A DNA stretch of 46,392 bases from Firmicutes bacterium UBA5388 (GTDB lineage: Bacteria; Bacillota; UBA4882; UBA10575): NCBI GenBank assembly GCA_002409975.1, contig DHOO01000093.1, forward strand, positions 1 through 46,392. The letters run 5' to 3'. The position numbers and the translations under genes were made by a program. Below, piece after piece: positions 32,070-41,181 of this stretch (position 1 is its first letter; every line of letters begins with the position of its first letter). The notes beneath the pieces were generated by a model, which saw only the letters and a list, made by a program, of their open reading frames with translations, had not been told where the DNA came from and did not search any database.

Positions 32070-33245
32070 TTATAATAGCGGGTTTAAAAGTTCAGTTAAG
32101 ACTTGATTACTGACTAACATCCCCCGGGGAGTTAAGCAATAAGTTCCTTGTTTTTTAAGAAGAAAGCCTCCGGTGAGCAATGGTTCCACTCTGGAACCCA
32201 GAACCTCATCAAGAGAGACTCCCCATCTTGCTTTAAAGACCGTCGGATCCGGACCGTCTATTAATCTTAAGCCCAGCATGATCATCTCGGCCATTCCCTT
32301 TGCCGGAGAGATCATCTCCTCTACAGCTACCGGTAGTTTTCCACTGCGTAAAGCGTTAAGGTAGAGGTTTAAATCGGAAAGGTTGCCCCACCGTCTTCCG
32401 GCGACACTCGAATAGGCAGCTAGACCAAGGCCGAGATAATCCGCGTATTGCCAGTAAAATAGGTTATGCCGACAACGATAGTCCGAGAATCGGTCATTAC
32501 TCTTACTTGGAATCTTCGCAAAATTAGAGATCTCATAATGCCGATAACCAACGCTTGGAAGTAACTCCGCGTTCAGTAGAAACATGGCGCTAACTTCGTC
32601 CTCACTGGGTAAAGAAATTCTTCCTTCGTTTAACATCTTAGCTAAAGGAGTGCCTTCTTCAACTTGCAGACCGTAGCAGGAAAGATGTTCCGGTCCGAGT
32701 GCGGTGGCCCATTTTAAGGTCTCGGTCCAGTCAACAATCGTCTCCTCCGGCAAACCAAAGATGAGATCGAGGTTAATATTAGAAAAGCCGACTTTTCTGG
32801 CGGTTGCGAAGGTAGTCTCCACTTGCCGGGTAGTATGGCCCCGACCGAGCTTTTTCAGGAAGCGATCCTTCCCTGATTGGGCGCCGAGGCTGAGACGGTT
32901 GACACCGGCTTGGAACAGAAGAGCCAGTTGCTCTTTTGTTACACTTCCGGGGTTAGCTTCGATGGTAATTTCAGCGTTCGGCAGCACTTGCGCTGCGGCT
33001 TTAATCTTCTTCAACAGTTCGGTTAGCGCTTCAGTAGGAAGAACTGTTGGGGTCCCACCACCGATATAAATAGAAGCAATTTCTAACTCTGCCTTTAAGC
33101 GTTGCCCCAGTTCAAGCCCAAGCGCCTGCAGATAAGCGGGAAAGCGCTCCCGGCCTCCGGGAAAGGAGATGAAATCACAGTATAAACATTTCCGCTGACA
33201 AAACGGGATATGGATATAGAGGGCTAATGGTTTAATCGTCCTCAC
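32070..33245 (-). CDS. hemW: HemW, radical SAM haem chaperone
   Basis: This is a HemN-like radical SAM protein of 391 residues. The cluster motif CQRKCLYC follows LALYIHIPFC. IASIYIGGGTPTVLP, TIEANPGSV and NRLSLGAQSG then match HemW. It lacks the long N-terminus of true coproporphyrinogen dehydrogenases, so a haem-handling role is likelier than the oxidase step. The GTG start at 33245 follows CTGGAG. The usual neighbour lepA lies just upstream, here separated by an opposite-strand UPF0316 gene. HemW is commonly found between lepA and hrcA in Firmicutes. Confidence 0.93.
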   Translation of the reverse strand: MRTIKPLALYIHIPFCQRKCLYCDFISFPGGRERFPAYLQALGLELGQRLKAELEIASIYIGGGTPTVLPTEALTELLKKIKAAAQVLPNAEITIEANPGSVTKEQLALLFQAGVNRLSLGAQSGKDRFLKKLGRGHTTRQVETTFATARKVGFSNINLDLIFGLPEETIVDWTETLKWATALGPEHLSCYGLQVEEGTPLAKMLNEGRISLPSEDEVSAMFLLNAELLPSVGYRHYEISNFAKIPSKSNDRFSDYRCRHNLFYWQYADYLGLGLAAYSSVAGRRWGNLSDLNLYLNALRSGKLPVAVEEMISPAKGMAEMIMLGLRLIDGPDPTVFKARWGVSLDEVLGSRVEPLLTGGFLLKKQGTYCLTPRGMLVSNQVLTELLNPLL

Positions 33246-33364
33246 TCCAGCCCTAGTATTTGTTCCAAAATTTTCAACCTGAACAGTTTGCCTTATCTGC
33301 TTTTATATGATATTTTAGGATTAGATCACAAAAAGCATTAAGGAAAAGATAAGGAGATATTTTT

Positions 33365-33880
33365 ATGGTTTCTAGCTTATTATTTATCTTTATTGCGCGA
33401 ATCATGGATGTCAGTCTTAGCACCATCCGTGTTTTAATGCTGACCAGGGGAAAACGCCTCCTCGCTGCTTTTCTGGGTTTTTTTGAAGTCAGCATTTATA
33501 TTACAGCCCTGAGTCAAGTCGTGCAACAGTTGGATAGCCCCCTTAAAATTCTCATTTATGCCCTGGGCTTTTCCTGCGGAACAATTGTCGGGGGCTTCCT
33601 TGAGGAAAAACTGGCCATCGGCTACGCTCTCGTCCAAGTAATCCCGAAAAACCATTTCCAAGAGTTAGTCATGGCCTTACGGGCTGAAAACTTCGGCGTT
33701 ACGATCTTGGAAGGGAAAGGCCGTAACGGTTCGCGCTCCCTCCTTAATATCATCCTCCGCCGGAAAAATTTACCCCGCTTCACGGCCATTATTGACCAGG
33801 TTGATCCCGAGTCCTTTTTCACCATCTTGGACGCCCGAAGCACCAAGGGTGGATATATCATCGGGGATAAGAAAAAATAA
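33365..33880 (+). CDS. UPF0316/DUF2179 membrane protein (YebE-like)
   Basis: This 171-residue protein has three N-terminal membrane segments (LLFIFIARIMDVSLSTIRVL, then AAFLGFFEVSIYITAL and KILIYALGFSCGTIVGGFLE) and a soluble C-terminal domain (ILEGKGRNGSRSLLNIILRR, FFTILDARSTKGGYI). The R-x-x-D-V-S-x-x-T-x-R start and the DUF2179-like tail mark the UPF0316 family, whose function is unknown. AAGGAG precedes the ATG. It is convergent with lepA; their stop codons are 2 bases apart with no terminator between, and it interrupts the lepA-hemW pair on the other strand. Confidence 0.88.
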   Translation: MVSSLLFIFIARIMDVSLSTIRVLMLTRGKRLLAAFLGFFEVSIYITALSQVVQQLDSPLKILIYALGFSCGTIVGGFLEEKLAIGYALVQVIPKNHFQELVMALRAENFGVTILEGKGRNGSRSLLNIILRRKNLPRFTAIIDQVDPESFFTILDARSTKGGYIIGDKKK

Positions 33881-33882
33881 AC

Positions 33883-35685
33883 CTAGTTATCCTCCATTTT
33901 GAGCACTGCCAAAAATGCTTCCTGGGGAACTTCCACTGTCCCCAGCTGTTTCATGCGTCTTTTTCCTTCTTTCTGTTTCTCCAGCAGCTTCCTCTTACGG
34001 GAGATATCCCCCCCGTAACATTTGGCGAGAACATCTTTGCGTAGAGCCTTGACGGTCTCACGGGCAACGACTTTATTATTAACCACAGCCTGAATCGGCA
34101 CTTCAAAAAGTTGCCGCGGGATAATTTTCCGCAATTTCTCCGCAAGTTGCCTTCCTAACTGGTAGGCTTTGTCCTTGTGCACAATCGCCGAGAGCGCATC
34201 GACTGGTTTTAAGTTTAAAAGGATATCCATCTTCACCAAGTCTGATTTTTGGTATCCTAAATACTCATAATCCAAAGAAGCATATCCTTTGGAGCGCGAC
34301 TTTAATTTGTCATAAAAATCAATCAGAATCTCGGCCAAAGGCAGCTCATAAAGGAGCATCACCCGATCAGTAGTCAAGTATTCCATCGACTTATAATTTC
34401 CCCGTTTATCCTGACAAAGCTCCATAATGGGACCGACAAAATCATTGGGCAAGATGATACTGGCTTTGACATATGGTTCTTCTAAATAGTCAACCACCCC
34501 TGAATCCGGAAGGTCTGCCGGGTTCCGAACTTCATTTACTTCGCCGTTGGTCCGATAAACTTTATAGACTACGCTGGGCGCGGTGGCAATCAGGTTCAAG
34601 TTGTACTCCCGTTCTAGCCGTTCCTGGATAATCTCCATATGCAATAATCCCAGAAAGCCGCAACGAAAGCCAAATCCTAGAGCATTGGAAGTCTCCGGCT
34701 CGAAAAGCAAAGCGGCGTCATTTAATTTCAGCCTTTCTAAAGCATCGCGCAGGTCTCCATAATCCACATTATCAATCGGGTATAAGCCGCAATAAACCAT
34801 CGGTTTAGCCGGTCGATATCCGGGAAGAGGGTTTTCCGCCGGATTGGCCACCAGGGTAATGGTATCCCCCACCTGCGTGTCTTGGACATTTTTAATGTTA
34901 GCGACTAAAAATCCGACCTCGCCGCAATGCAAACTCGCGACGGGGGACATGTCCGGCCGGAAGATGCCAAGTTCGGTGACTTCAAACTCTTTATCTGTTG
35001 CCATCATTTTAATGTTATCACCTACCGTGATCTCTCCATTAAAGAGGCGGATATAGGAGATCACTCCTTTATAGGAATCATACTGCGAATCAAAGATTAA
35101 AGCTTGGGTCGGCTGGTCCTGTTCGCCTTTAGGCGCCGGAATCCGATGAATGATAGCTTCTAAGATTTCTCTAGTGCCCAAACCGGTTTTGGCGCTGGCT
35201 AAAATCGCCTCTTTAGCGTCAAAGCCAAAGATCTCTTCCACTTGTTTAAGGATGCGCTCCGGGTCAGCGCTGGGAAGATCCACTTTATTGATTACTGGAA
35301 TAATCTCTAAATCGTGTTCAAATGCCAAATAAAGATTGGCGATGGTCTGGGCTTCGATCCCTTGCGTCGCATCTACGACCAAGATCGCGCCTTCGCAAGC
35401 GGCTAACGAACGAGATACTTCATAAGTGAAGTCCACATGGCCTGGGGTATCAATCAGATTGAGAATATAGTCGGCGCCGTCCAGCGCCTGGTAGTTAAGG
35501 CGAACTGAGCGCGCCTTAATCGTAATTCCTCTTTCTCTCTCTAAATCCATAGAATCCAGTAACTGTTCGGTCATCTCTCGTTGGGTAACAGCTCCCGTAA
35601 ATTCTAACAACCGGTCGGCCAGGGTGGATTTACCATGGTCAATATGGGCAATAATACAAAAATTTCTAATCCGACTCTGGTCCAC
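33883..35685 (-). CDS. lepA: LepA / elongation factor 4
   Basis: This ribosomal GTPase helps in translation initiation or back-translocation. The G motifs are AHIDHGKSTLADRLLE, LIDTPGHVDF and VINKVDLPSADP. The C-terminal LepA-specific part is KCYGGDISRKRKLLEKQKEG. The length of 600 residues is standard. The GTG start has GGAGGAG 8 bases upstream. It probably shares direction and regulation with hemW and the heat-shock genes downstream, although an opposite gene lies between them. Confidence 0.97.
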   Translation of the reverse strand: MDQSRIRNFCIIAHIDHGKSTLADRLLEFTGAVTQREMTEQLLDSMDLERERGITIKARSVRLNYQALDGADYILNLIDTPGHVDFTYEVSRSLAACEGAILVVDATQGIEAQTIANLYLAFEHDLEIIPVINKVDLPSADPERILKQVEEIFGFDAKEAILASAKTGLGTREILEAIIHRIPAPKGEQDQPTQALIFDSQYDSYKGVISYIRLFNGEITVGDNIKMMATDKEFEVTELGIFRPDMSPVASLHCGEVGFLVANIKNVQDTQVGDTITLVANPAENPLPGYRPAKPMVYCGLYPIDNVDYGDLRDALERLKLNDAALLFEPETSNALGFGFRCGFLGLLHMEIIQERLEREYNLNLIATAPSVVYKVYRTNGEVNEVRNPADLPDSGVVDYLEEPYVKASIILPNDFVGPIMELCQDKRGNYKSMEYLTTDRVMLLYELPLAEILIDFYDKLKSRSKGYASLDYEYLGYQKSDLVKMDILLNLKPVDALSAIVHKDKAYQLGRQLAEKLRKIIPRQLFEVPIQAVVNNKVVARETVKALRKDVLAKCYGGDISRKRKLLEKQKEGKRRMKQLGTVEVPQEAFLAVLKMEDN

Positions 35686-35705
35686 GGCGCTCCTCCTCTG
35701 TAGTG

Positions 35706-35734
35706 AAAAAATTTACCCGAAGCCTTCTTCGGGT
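35706..35734 (-). terminator. intrinsic terminator upstream of lepA
   Basis: ACCCGAAG (35715-35722) and CTTCGGGT (35727-35734) form an 8-bp stem with a 4-base loop. On the minus strand it is followed by TAAATTTTTT. It would stop transcripts arriving from the right before lepA, or act as an attenuator in the lepA leader. Confidence 0.75.
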
Positions 35735-35852
35735 ACTATTCTTAATCGTAACGATTATAGCACTTTATACCTTGAGGCGCAAGAGGCGCCGCCGTCTGGT
35801 GTAATGGACCCCCATCCTTCCTTTCTGCTCTTTCTGTCTTTTCCAACCATTA

Positions 35853-35861
35853 TAATTATAG
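35853..35861 (-). promoter_or_regulatory. possible lepA promoter (extended -10)
   Basis: The minus strand reads TGCTATAAT, an extended -10 box, followed by a second TATAAT-like hexamer. I see no good -35. It lies about 170 bases before lepA, upstream of the hairpin at 35706-35734. Confidence 0.35.
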
Positions 35862-35917
35862 CAAGCTTTACCTCCATTGTTTGTTTAAAGCAATGTTATA
35901 TAATGGAACTCATAAAG

Positions 35918-36496
35918 CTACAGCAATTTAATCAACCGCATAAAGAATTGTATCAATGGGCCCACCAGGACGGCAAAGATAATTGTACCAATACCGATCG
36001 GCCCGCGTAAGGCGGCTGCGATTAAGAGGACCACGATCTCAACGCTCATTCTGGCTTTTCTTATACTAATATGAGTTTTTTGGGCTAAACCAATCATAAT
36101 GCCGTCACGTGGACCGGCGCCTTTATTTATACATAAGTACTGTGCAGAACCGAATGTAAAACAGAAAAGCCCAAGAAGAAAAAAAAGTGCCGAAGGAAAA
36201 AAATCAACCGCCTCCGGAATAAATAATAATATCTTGTCCATGAACAATCCAACGAAAATCATGTGTAGGAAAGTGGTAAGCGTTGGAGTGACATTAGATA
36301 ACCAGGCAAATAGAGTTAAAGTCAGACTGGTGATTTGGACAACCTGGCCAACACTGAGTCCAGTATGGGCAGCAATCGCAATTTCAAGCGCTCCCCAGGG
36401 ACCCATCCCTAAACCACTACGCATCATAAGGGCAAGACCCAGGGCAATGCAGAAAAATCCGGCAAAAATAATAATCGTCTGTTTCCAAATTTTCAC
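35918..36496 (-). CDS. YczE/YyaS/YitT-family integral membrane protein
   Basis: This 192-residue protein has five to six membrane segments. The signature is FCIALGLALMMRSGLGMGPW with GALEIAIA, followed by NKGAGPRDGIMIGLAQKT. Members of this family are transporters or membrane accessory proteins of unknown substrate. The start is GTG at 36496, sharing GTGA with the stop of the dehydrogenase gene, with GGAGG 10 bases upstream, so it is translationally coupled. It is the last gene of the GntR-controlled operon and could export or import a product of the pathway. Confidence 0.82.
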   Translation of the reverse strand: MKIWKQTIIIFAGFFCIALGLALMMRSGLGMGPWGALEIAIAAHTGLSVGQVVQITSLTLTLFAWLSNVTPTLTTFLHMIFVGLFMDKILLFIPEAVDFFPSALFFLLGLFCFTFGSAQYLCINKGAGPRDGIMIGLAQKTHISIRKARMSVEIVVLLIAAALRGPIGIGTIIFAVLVGPLIQFFMRLIKLL

Positions 36497-37260
36497 ACCA
36501 AACTTAAGCCTCCATCAGAGAGAATCACTTGCCCGGTAACCCAATTAGATTGGTCTGAAGCGAGAAAGAGTAACAAGCCGAGATGATCTTCTGGATGTCC
36601 AATCCTCCCCATTGGAGTCTTTTCTTCCAATGCTTTTAAAATCTGAGGGTGCTTAAAATAATAATCGGAGGTAAAAGGGGTTGTTTCGGTCGGCCCCGGG
36701 CCTACCACATTTACTTGTATATTGTAAGGAGCAAGCTCCACAGCCATTACTTTAGAGAAGGCAATCAGTGCGGACTTAACAGCGCAATAGCCGGAATGGT
36801 TTTGTTCCGGACGTGTTCCTCCCACCGACGAAAAGTTGATTATTTTACCTTTTTCTCTTTCCATCATTAATTTACTAATTAACTGACAGACTCGGAAGAT
36901 AGTCTTTACATTTGCATTCCATAGGATATCAAGCTCGTCCATTGAGTGTTCAAGAAAGGGAGCCCGGTAAATATAGCCCATGCAGTTTATTAATACATCT
37001 ACCTCTTTGATGGTATTACTTATTGCTACCTTTAATTCGGTTTCAAGCTGCTCGCTTTGCGTGTCAAGCGTTGCGGTGAAACAGCGTGGTAAAACATATG
37101 AAGGATAGTTATTTTTAACATTACTTAAAGTTAAGTTGTCTCGATCGGCGAGCAATACTTCAGCTCCATGTTCCAAAAAATATTTACCTGTGGCGCTACC
37201 AATACGCCCCGCTCCTCCAAAGATAAGTGCTTTTTTCCCTGTTAACGTATTTTTGTTCAT
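36493..37260 (-). CDS. short-chain dehydrogenase/reductase
   Basis: This is a classical SDR of 255 residues. The cofactor loop is KKALIFGGAGRIGSATGKYF, with Asp in LLADRDNL pointing to NAD. The segment INCMGYIYR follows, with catalytic Ser in IINFSSVGGT and the Y-x-x-x-K motif in SGYCAVKSALIAFSKV. It also has VVGPGPTETTPF and a C-terminal TGQVILSDGGLSLV. It would oxidise or reduce a sugar or polyol hydroxyl. The location after a nucleoside phosphorylase suggests action on the released pentose or a related alcohol, which is inference. AAGGAG precedes the ATG. Confidence 0.9.
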   Translation of the reverse strand: MNKNTLTGKKALIFGGAGRIGSATGKYFLEHGAEVLLADRDNLTLSNVKNNYPSYVLPRCFTATLDTQSEQLETELKVAISNTIKEVDVLINCMGYIYRAPFLEHSMDELDILWNANVKTIFRVCQLISKLMMEREKGKIINFSSVGGTRPEQNHSGYCAVKSALIAFSKVMAVELAPYNIQVNVVGPGPTETTPFTSDYYFKHPQILKALEEKTPMGRIGHPEDHLGLLLFLASDQSNWVTGQVILSDGGLSLV

Positions 37261-37305
37261 TGCTTTTACTCCTTCTAAAAACGTTTCGATAATGGCTACC
37301 TGTTC

Positions 37306-38064
37306 TTATGCGCTGGCCAGCTTTAACGCGGCTAATAAGGCAGCACTAATCGCTGCGCCATTGGAGATGGTTGTCGTTGGATAATCAAAGAATAAGTTAG
37401 AGCCAGCAGTACATATAGCGCCTGCTTCTATTCCCAATAATGAGGCGAGGATAAAGAGGGTAGCGGTCTCCATATCCAATTGAAGCACACCGGCTTTTAC
37501 CCATTCATTCAAAAGTGGCTCAATACGACTAGGTAAAGATTTTCCCTGTATAAGGTGGGTTTTAGATGCATAAAAACTATCCAGGCTGAGACCGAGACCT
37601 TCATGGTAACAACAGTCTAACTCTTGACAAGCCCCAATCAGAGCCATCACTGTTTTATAATTCGCTATCGCAGGATAATTTAGGGGTATGTAAGCATCCG
37701 CTGCTCCGGAATAGCGGACGCATCCACTAAGCACCACCAGATCTCCAGGTTTAACCTTTGGACTGATACCACCGGCAGTGCCAACGCGGATTAACCGGCG
37801 AGCGCCAAGTTGAAAAAGTTCAGCAACAGCAATTTCGGTTGATGCTCCGCCAATCCCAGTGGAACAGGCTGCAATTTCCATCCCCTTATACCGGCCAACC
37901 ATGGTTTTAAACTCCCGATTCTCACCAATTTCTTTAGCATTATCCCAGTATGACGCGATTTCCAATACCCGAGCTGGATCTCCGGGTAGTAGAACAGTCT
38001 CAGGCAACGAATTCACTTTAAGCTGTAAGTGGCTTTTACCGCAATGTCTTTTGTCCATCATCAT
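37306..38064 (-). CDS. nucleoside phosphorylase (PNP/UDP family)
   Basis: This enzyme of about 252 residues splits a nucleoside with phosphate. Family motifs are ETVLLPGDPARVLEIASYWD, YKGMEIAACSTGIGGASTEI, LIRVGTAGGISPKVKPGDLV and the ribose-binding QLDMETATLFILASL. The pattern is closest to uridine phosphorylase or the hexameric purine phosphorylase; the base specificity cannot be read with confidence. GAGGGG precedes the ATG. It lies between ABC sugar permeases and a dehydrogenase in one operon, which suggests that the importer brings in nucleosides. Confidence 0.9.
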   Translation of the reverse strand: MMMDKRHCGKSHLQLKVNSLPETVLLPGDPARVLEIASYWDNAKEIGENREFKTMVGRYKGMEIAACSTGIGGASTEIAVAELFQLGARRLIRVGTAGGISPKVKPGDLVVLSGCVRYSGAADAYIPLNYPAIANYKTVMALIGACQELDCCYHEGLGLSLDSFYASKTHLIQGKSLPSRIEPLLNEWVKAGVLQLDMETATLFILASLLGIEAGAICTAGSNLFFDYPTTTISNGAAISAALLAALKLASA

Positions 38065-38085
38065 TTTTGGCCCCTCTCAAATGAA

Positions 38086-38922
38086 TTATTTGATGCCAGT
38101 GCGTGTTATGCCTTGAACGTAGTATTTTTGGAGAGCAAAGAATAAAAGCATGGGCGGAAGACTTCCTGCAATTGCTGAACTGAACAGAGAAGCCCAATGA
38201 GTTTCTTCAGTCATCCGGTGAGCTGCTATGGCTACCTGTACTACTTCATATTTGCTGGAATGGGTAGCCACCAGCGGCCAGAAGAGAGCATTCCATTGAA
38301 AAAGAAACATCATGACAATAACTGTGACAACTGCCGGAAGGCTCAAGGGAATGACAAGCTGACAAAAAATTTTAAACCAGGAAGCTCCTTCCACGCGGGC
38401 AGCTTCCAGTAATTCGTTAGGAATTTCCTCGAAAAATTGTTTGAACATAAAAATACCAAGCCCATTTCCAACCGCCGGTAAAATCAGGGCGGCATAAGTA
38501 TTAATAAATCCCATACGTCGCACTTGAAGAAATAAGGGAATAACTATCGATTCAAAAGGCACCATGAATGTTATCAGAATTAATCCGAAAATCAATTTAT
38601 TACCGGGGAATTCAAACTTAGCCAAACTAAATCCAGCCATAGAATTTACCACTACGCCCAGCAAGATGGCAGCAAACGCTACCAAAAGACTGTTACCCAA
38701 AGCCACCCCAAACTGCTCTTCAGTAAAAATGTGAATGAAATTTTCCAGTGTTAGCTTTTCCGGAAAGAAGGTGCGAAGCGTCAGTGGGTTGGCATATTCA
38801 TAAAGTGAGCCAGCGGGTCGAAGCGATGACGCTAATATCCACATAAGGGGAATTATATACAGAAGCCCTATTACCATAAGGATTATAAATAGAACAATAG
38901 ATAATTTGGTTTTCTTGTTCAT
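38086..38922 (-). CDS. carbohydrate ABC permease, MalG-like
   Basis: This inner-membrane permease has 278 residues and six membrane segments (start LSIVLFIILMVIGLLYIIPL). The EAA loop is NELLEAARVEGASWFKIFCQ, and the end TRTGIK is typical of CUT1 transporters. It pairs with the permease upstream. No ATPase gene is present in this operon, so a shared MsmX-like ATPase encoded elsewhere probably powers it. Confidence 0.92.
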   Translation of the reverse strand: MNKKTKLSIVLFIILMVIGLLYIIPLMWILASSLRPAGSLYEYANPLTLRTFFPEKLTLENFIHIFTEEQFGVALGNSLLVAFAAILLGVVVNSMAGFSLAKFEFPGNKLIFGLILITFMVPFESIVIPLFLQVRRMGFINTYAALILPAVGNGLGIFMFKQFFEEIPNELLEAARVEGASWFKIFCQLVIPLSLPAVVTVIVMMFLFQWNALFWPLVATHSSKYEVVQVAIAAHRMTEETHWASLFSSAIAGSLPPMLLFFALQKYYVQGITRTGIK

Positions 38923-38949
38923 ATCATTCCTTCACCCTTTTCGCCACAT

Positions 38950-39816
38950 TTAGTATTCAAAACTCGTTTTGGTCAGTTTCAACTCAATCATTGAAATGAG
39001 AAAAATAATCAAGAGAAGGATAGTAGAAATAGCCGATGCTCTACCCATATCTAAATTCACAAAGGCGCTTTTAAATGATTCATACATTAACAAATTAGTT
39101 GACCCCTGCGGGCCGCCGTTGGTAAGAATATATACCGGAGCAAAAGTTAGAAAATTGAAAGCAGTATTAGAAATAAGTATAAAAGCAGTAGTTCGTTTAA
39201 GTAATGGTATGGTTATGCGCCACAGTTTTTGCATGCGTCCCGCTCCATCAATGCTTGCAGCCTCATATATCTCTTCAGATATTCCTTGTAACCCGGCAAG
39301 ATAAAACATCATCCAATATCCTACACTGCGCCAAAGGACCAAAAACACGATACACAGCAATGCTTGATTCGGAGAACTAAAATATGGTTGAGGTTTCAAA
39401 TTGAAAAAACGTAGAAAACTATTTGCTAATCCATAGTATGGATCAAAGATTACCCCCCAAATGACAGCGACGACTGCATAAGATATAGCGGATGGGAGAA
39501 AATACAGTGTACGAAAAAATTTAACAAATTTCATTCCTGTATTAAGGAGCAAGGCCAATCCTAAAGCAATCAAGACAATTAGAGGATTAATAATTAGGGA
39601 ATAAACTAAAGTAATTTTAAAGGAACTCCAAAACACCGGATCCGCCTTGAATAAATAAGCATAATTTTCCAAACCCACAAAAGTACGTGTGCCAGTAATT
39701 CCTGTATGCATGAGGCTTTCTACAATTGAAACCCCTATCGGCCATAGCTTAAATGTTAGTAAAAGAGCAAATGCGGGTAAAACAAATGCCAATCCGGATT
39801 TGGTTTCTCTGAACAT
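38950..39816 (-). CDS. carbohydrate ABC permease, MalF-like
   Basis: This is the second permease of the importer, about 288 residues with six membrane segments. The EAA loop is EEIYEAASIDGAGRMQKLWR and the N-terminus SGLAFVLPAFALLLTFKLWP. I place the start at the ATG at 39816 because GGGAGA lies 7 bases upstream. The longer frame to 39873 would run through a strong hairpin and has no membrane-protein-like sequence there. It lies 27 bases ahead of the MalG-like gene. Confidence 0.9.
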   Translation of the reverse strand: MFRETKSGLAFVLPAFALLLTFKLWPIGVSIVESLMHTGITGTRTFVGLENYAYLFKADPVFWSSFKITLVYSLIINPLIVLIALGLALLLNTGMKFVKFFRTLYFLPSAISYAVVAVIWGVIFDPYYGLANSFLRFFNLKPQPYFSSPNQALLCIVFLVLWRSVGYWMMFYLAGLQGISEEIYEAASIDGAGRMQKLWRITIPLLKRTTAFILISNTAFNFLTFAPVYILTNGGPQGSTNLLMYESFKSAFVNLDMGRASAISTILLLIIFLISMIELKLTKTSFEY

Positions 39817-39836
39817 CTTTTCATCTCCCGTTAGTC

Positions 39837-39855
39837 GGAGGGGCATAGCCCCTCC
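39837..39855 (-). other. strong stem-loop between binding-protein and permease genes
   Basis: GGAGGGGC-ATA-GCCCCTCC is a perfect 8-bp GC-rich stem with a 3-base loop. It lies 40 bases after the binding-protein stop and just before the permease RBS. It probably lets much of the transcript end or be protected here, raising binding protein over permease. Confidence 0.65.
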
Positions 39856-39896
39856 GTAATAATTAATTAGCAAGTAATACGATAAAAGTTAATGTT

Positions 39897-41159
39897 CTAT
39901 TTGTACTTCCGCATTTCTCGATCAATTCTGGTAGCAGCTTTTTTTAAAGTGGTTTTTGGATCGGCGCCAAAATGAATCGAATTAAAGGATTCTCTTAAGA
40001 TAAGCTCATACTCAAGATATCCGGGAGTAACGGGCCGGGATACAGCCGTATTCTGAAGTTCATTGCGAAATATCTGCCACATAGGAGTATCAAAAACTTC
40101 AGGAAGCGCCTCATAGACATCTGTTCGCGCCGGAGCATGTCCAAATAACTTATGCCATTTAATAGCCGCTTTTTGACCAGTGATATACTTAAGAAATTTA
40201 ATTGCTTCTTCTTTACATTCGGTACGTGAGTTAACCCCCACATGCCAACTGCCGGTTGGAGTCACTACTTGGCCTTTCCCAAAATAGGGGTGAGGAGAAA
40301 GATCAAAGTTTAGATTATTAAATGTCTCAAGCCGCGATAGATTCCATTCACAGCCCAGCATCATAGCAGCCTTACCATTACCAAAATATTCCCGTGATTT
40401 GGCTGAATCGTTTAAGCCCTGGGGACTGACCTTCCAATCGTTGAAGAGGCGCCAATAGAAAGTTGCGGCTTCAATGAACTCGGGCGAGGTTATGTAGCCA
40501 TCTGTTCGCAATCCATCGGCGCTAATGGCTTTTGCACCGTTCGATTGGGCAAGCGGCAGGAGTTGATATGGTCGGTCAACCTGCTCAATAACCAGGCCCC
40601 AGATATCAATCTGGCCATCTTGATTTTCGTCGATAGTTAATTGTTGGGCTATTTTAGCAACTTCCTCCCAAGTTAACCTTTCATCCGCCTTCTTAGAAGG
40701 ACAAGCGACACCATATTCTTTAAATATGTCACGATTGTAAAACAGTCCTGCCGACGATGTAGCATAAGGTATCGAATAGAGTTTATTATTATATCGGGCT
40801 GTTACTAAAGATGCATCAAAAAACGCTCCAAGTTCATCTGCTGAAAAGTACTCATCCAAGGGAAGAAGATAGCCTCTGGCGGCATAAGACGGAGTTAAGG
40901 GCCCATCGACAATATATACGTCGGGCTTTCCACCAGAAAGCAATCTAACTTCTAATGTTTGGAAAAGTTGGCTAAAAGGAATTAGCTGGATGTCAATCTT
41001 GATATTGGGGTTCTCTTTTTCAAAATCAGCGATCAATTCCATAACTTTCGCTTTTGGCCATCCCATCCAGACAATCTCCAATTTTTTGGGCGCCGCCCAA
41101 GAAACTGTAACCGAAAACAGTAACACCAGGATTAACAAGGGAATAAATCTGCGTTTCAT
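39897..41159 (-). CDS. ABC sugar-type substrate-binding protein
   Basis: This secreted extracellular binding protein of family 1 has 420 residues. Residues 1-22 are a signal peptide (MKRRFIPLLILVLLFSVTVS, cleavage after WAA), without a lipobox cysteine. The pattern LEIVWMGWPKAKVMELIADF, FEKENPNIKI and GNGKAAMMLGCEWNL with a C-terminal KTTLKKAATRIDREM is typical of CUT1 binding proteins. The ligand is unknown; linkage to a nucleoside phosphorylase suggests a nucleoside or an aromatic glycoside. It is the second gene of the operon, after gntR. Confidence 0.9.
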   Translation of the reverse strand: MKRRFIPLLILVLLFSVTVSWAAPKKLEIVWMGWPKAKVMELIADFEKENPNIKIDIQLIPFSQLFQTLEVRLLSGGKPDVYIVDGPLTPSYAARGYLLPLDEYFSADELGAFFDASLVTARYNNKLYSIPYATSSAGLFYNRDIFKEYGVACPSKKADERLTWEEVAKIAQQLTIDENQDGQIDIWGLVIEQVDRPYQLLPLAQSNGAKAISADGLRTDGYITSPEFIEAATFYWRLFNDWKVSPQGLNDSAKSREYFGNGKAAMMLGCEWNLSRLETFNNLNFDLSPHPYFGKGQVVTPTGSWHVGVNSRTECKEEAIKFLKYITGQKAAIKWHKLFGHAPARTDVYEALPEVFDTPMWQIFRNELQNTAVSRPVTPGYLEYELILRESFNSIHFGADPKTTLKKAATRIDREMRKYK

Positions 41160-41181
41160 TCTACAACACTCCTTTTTTTAT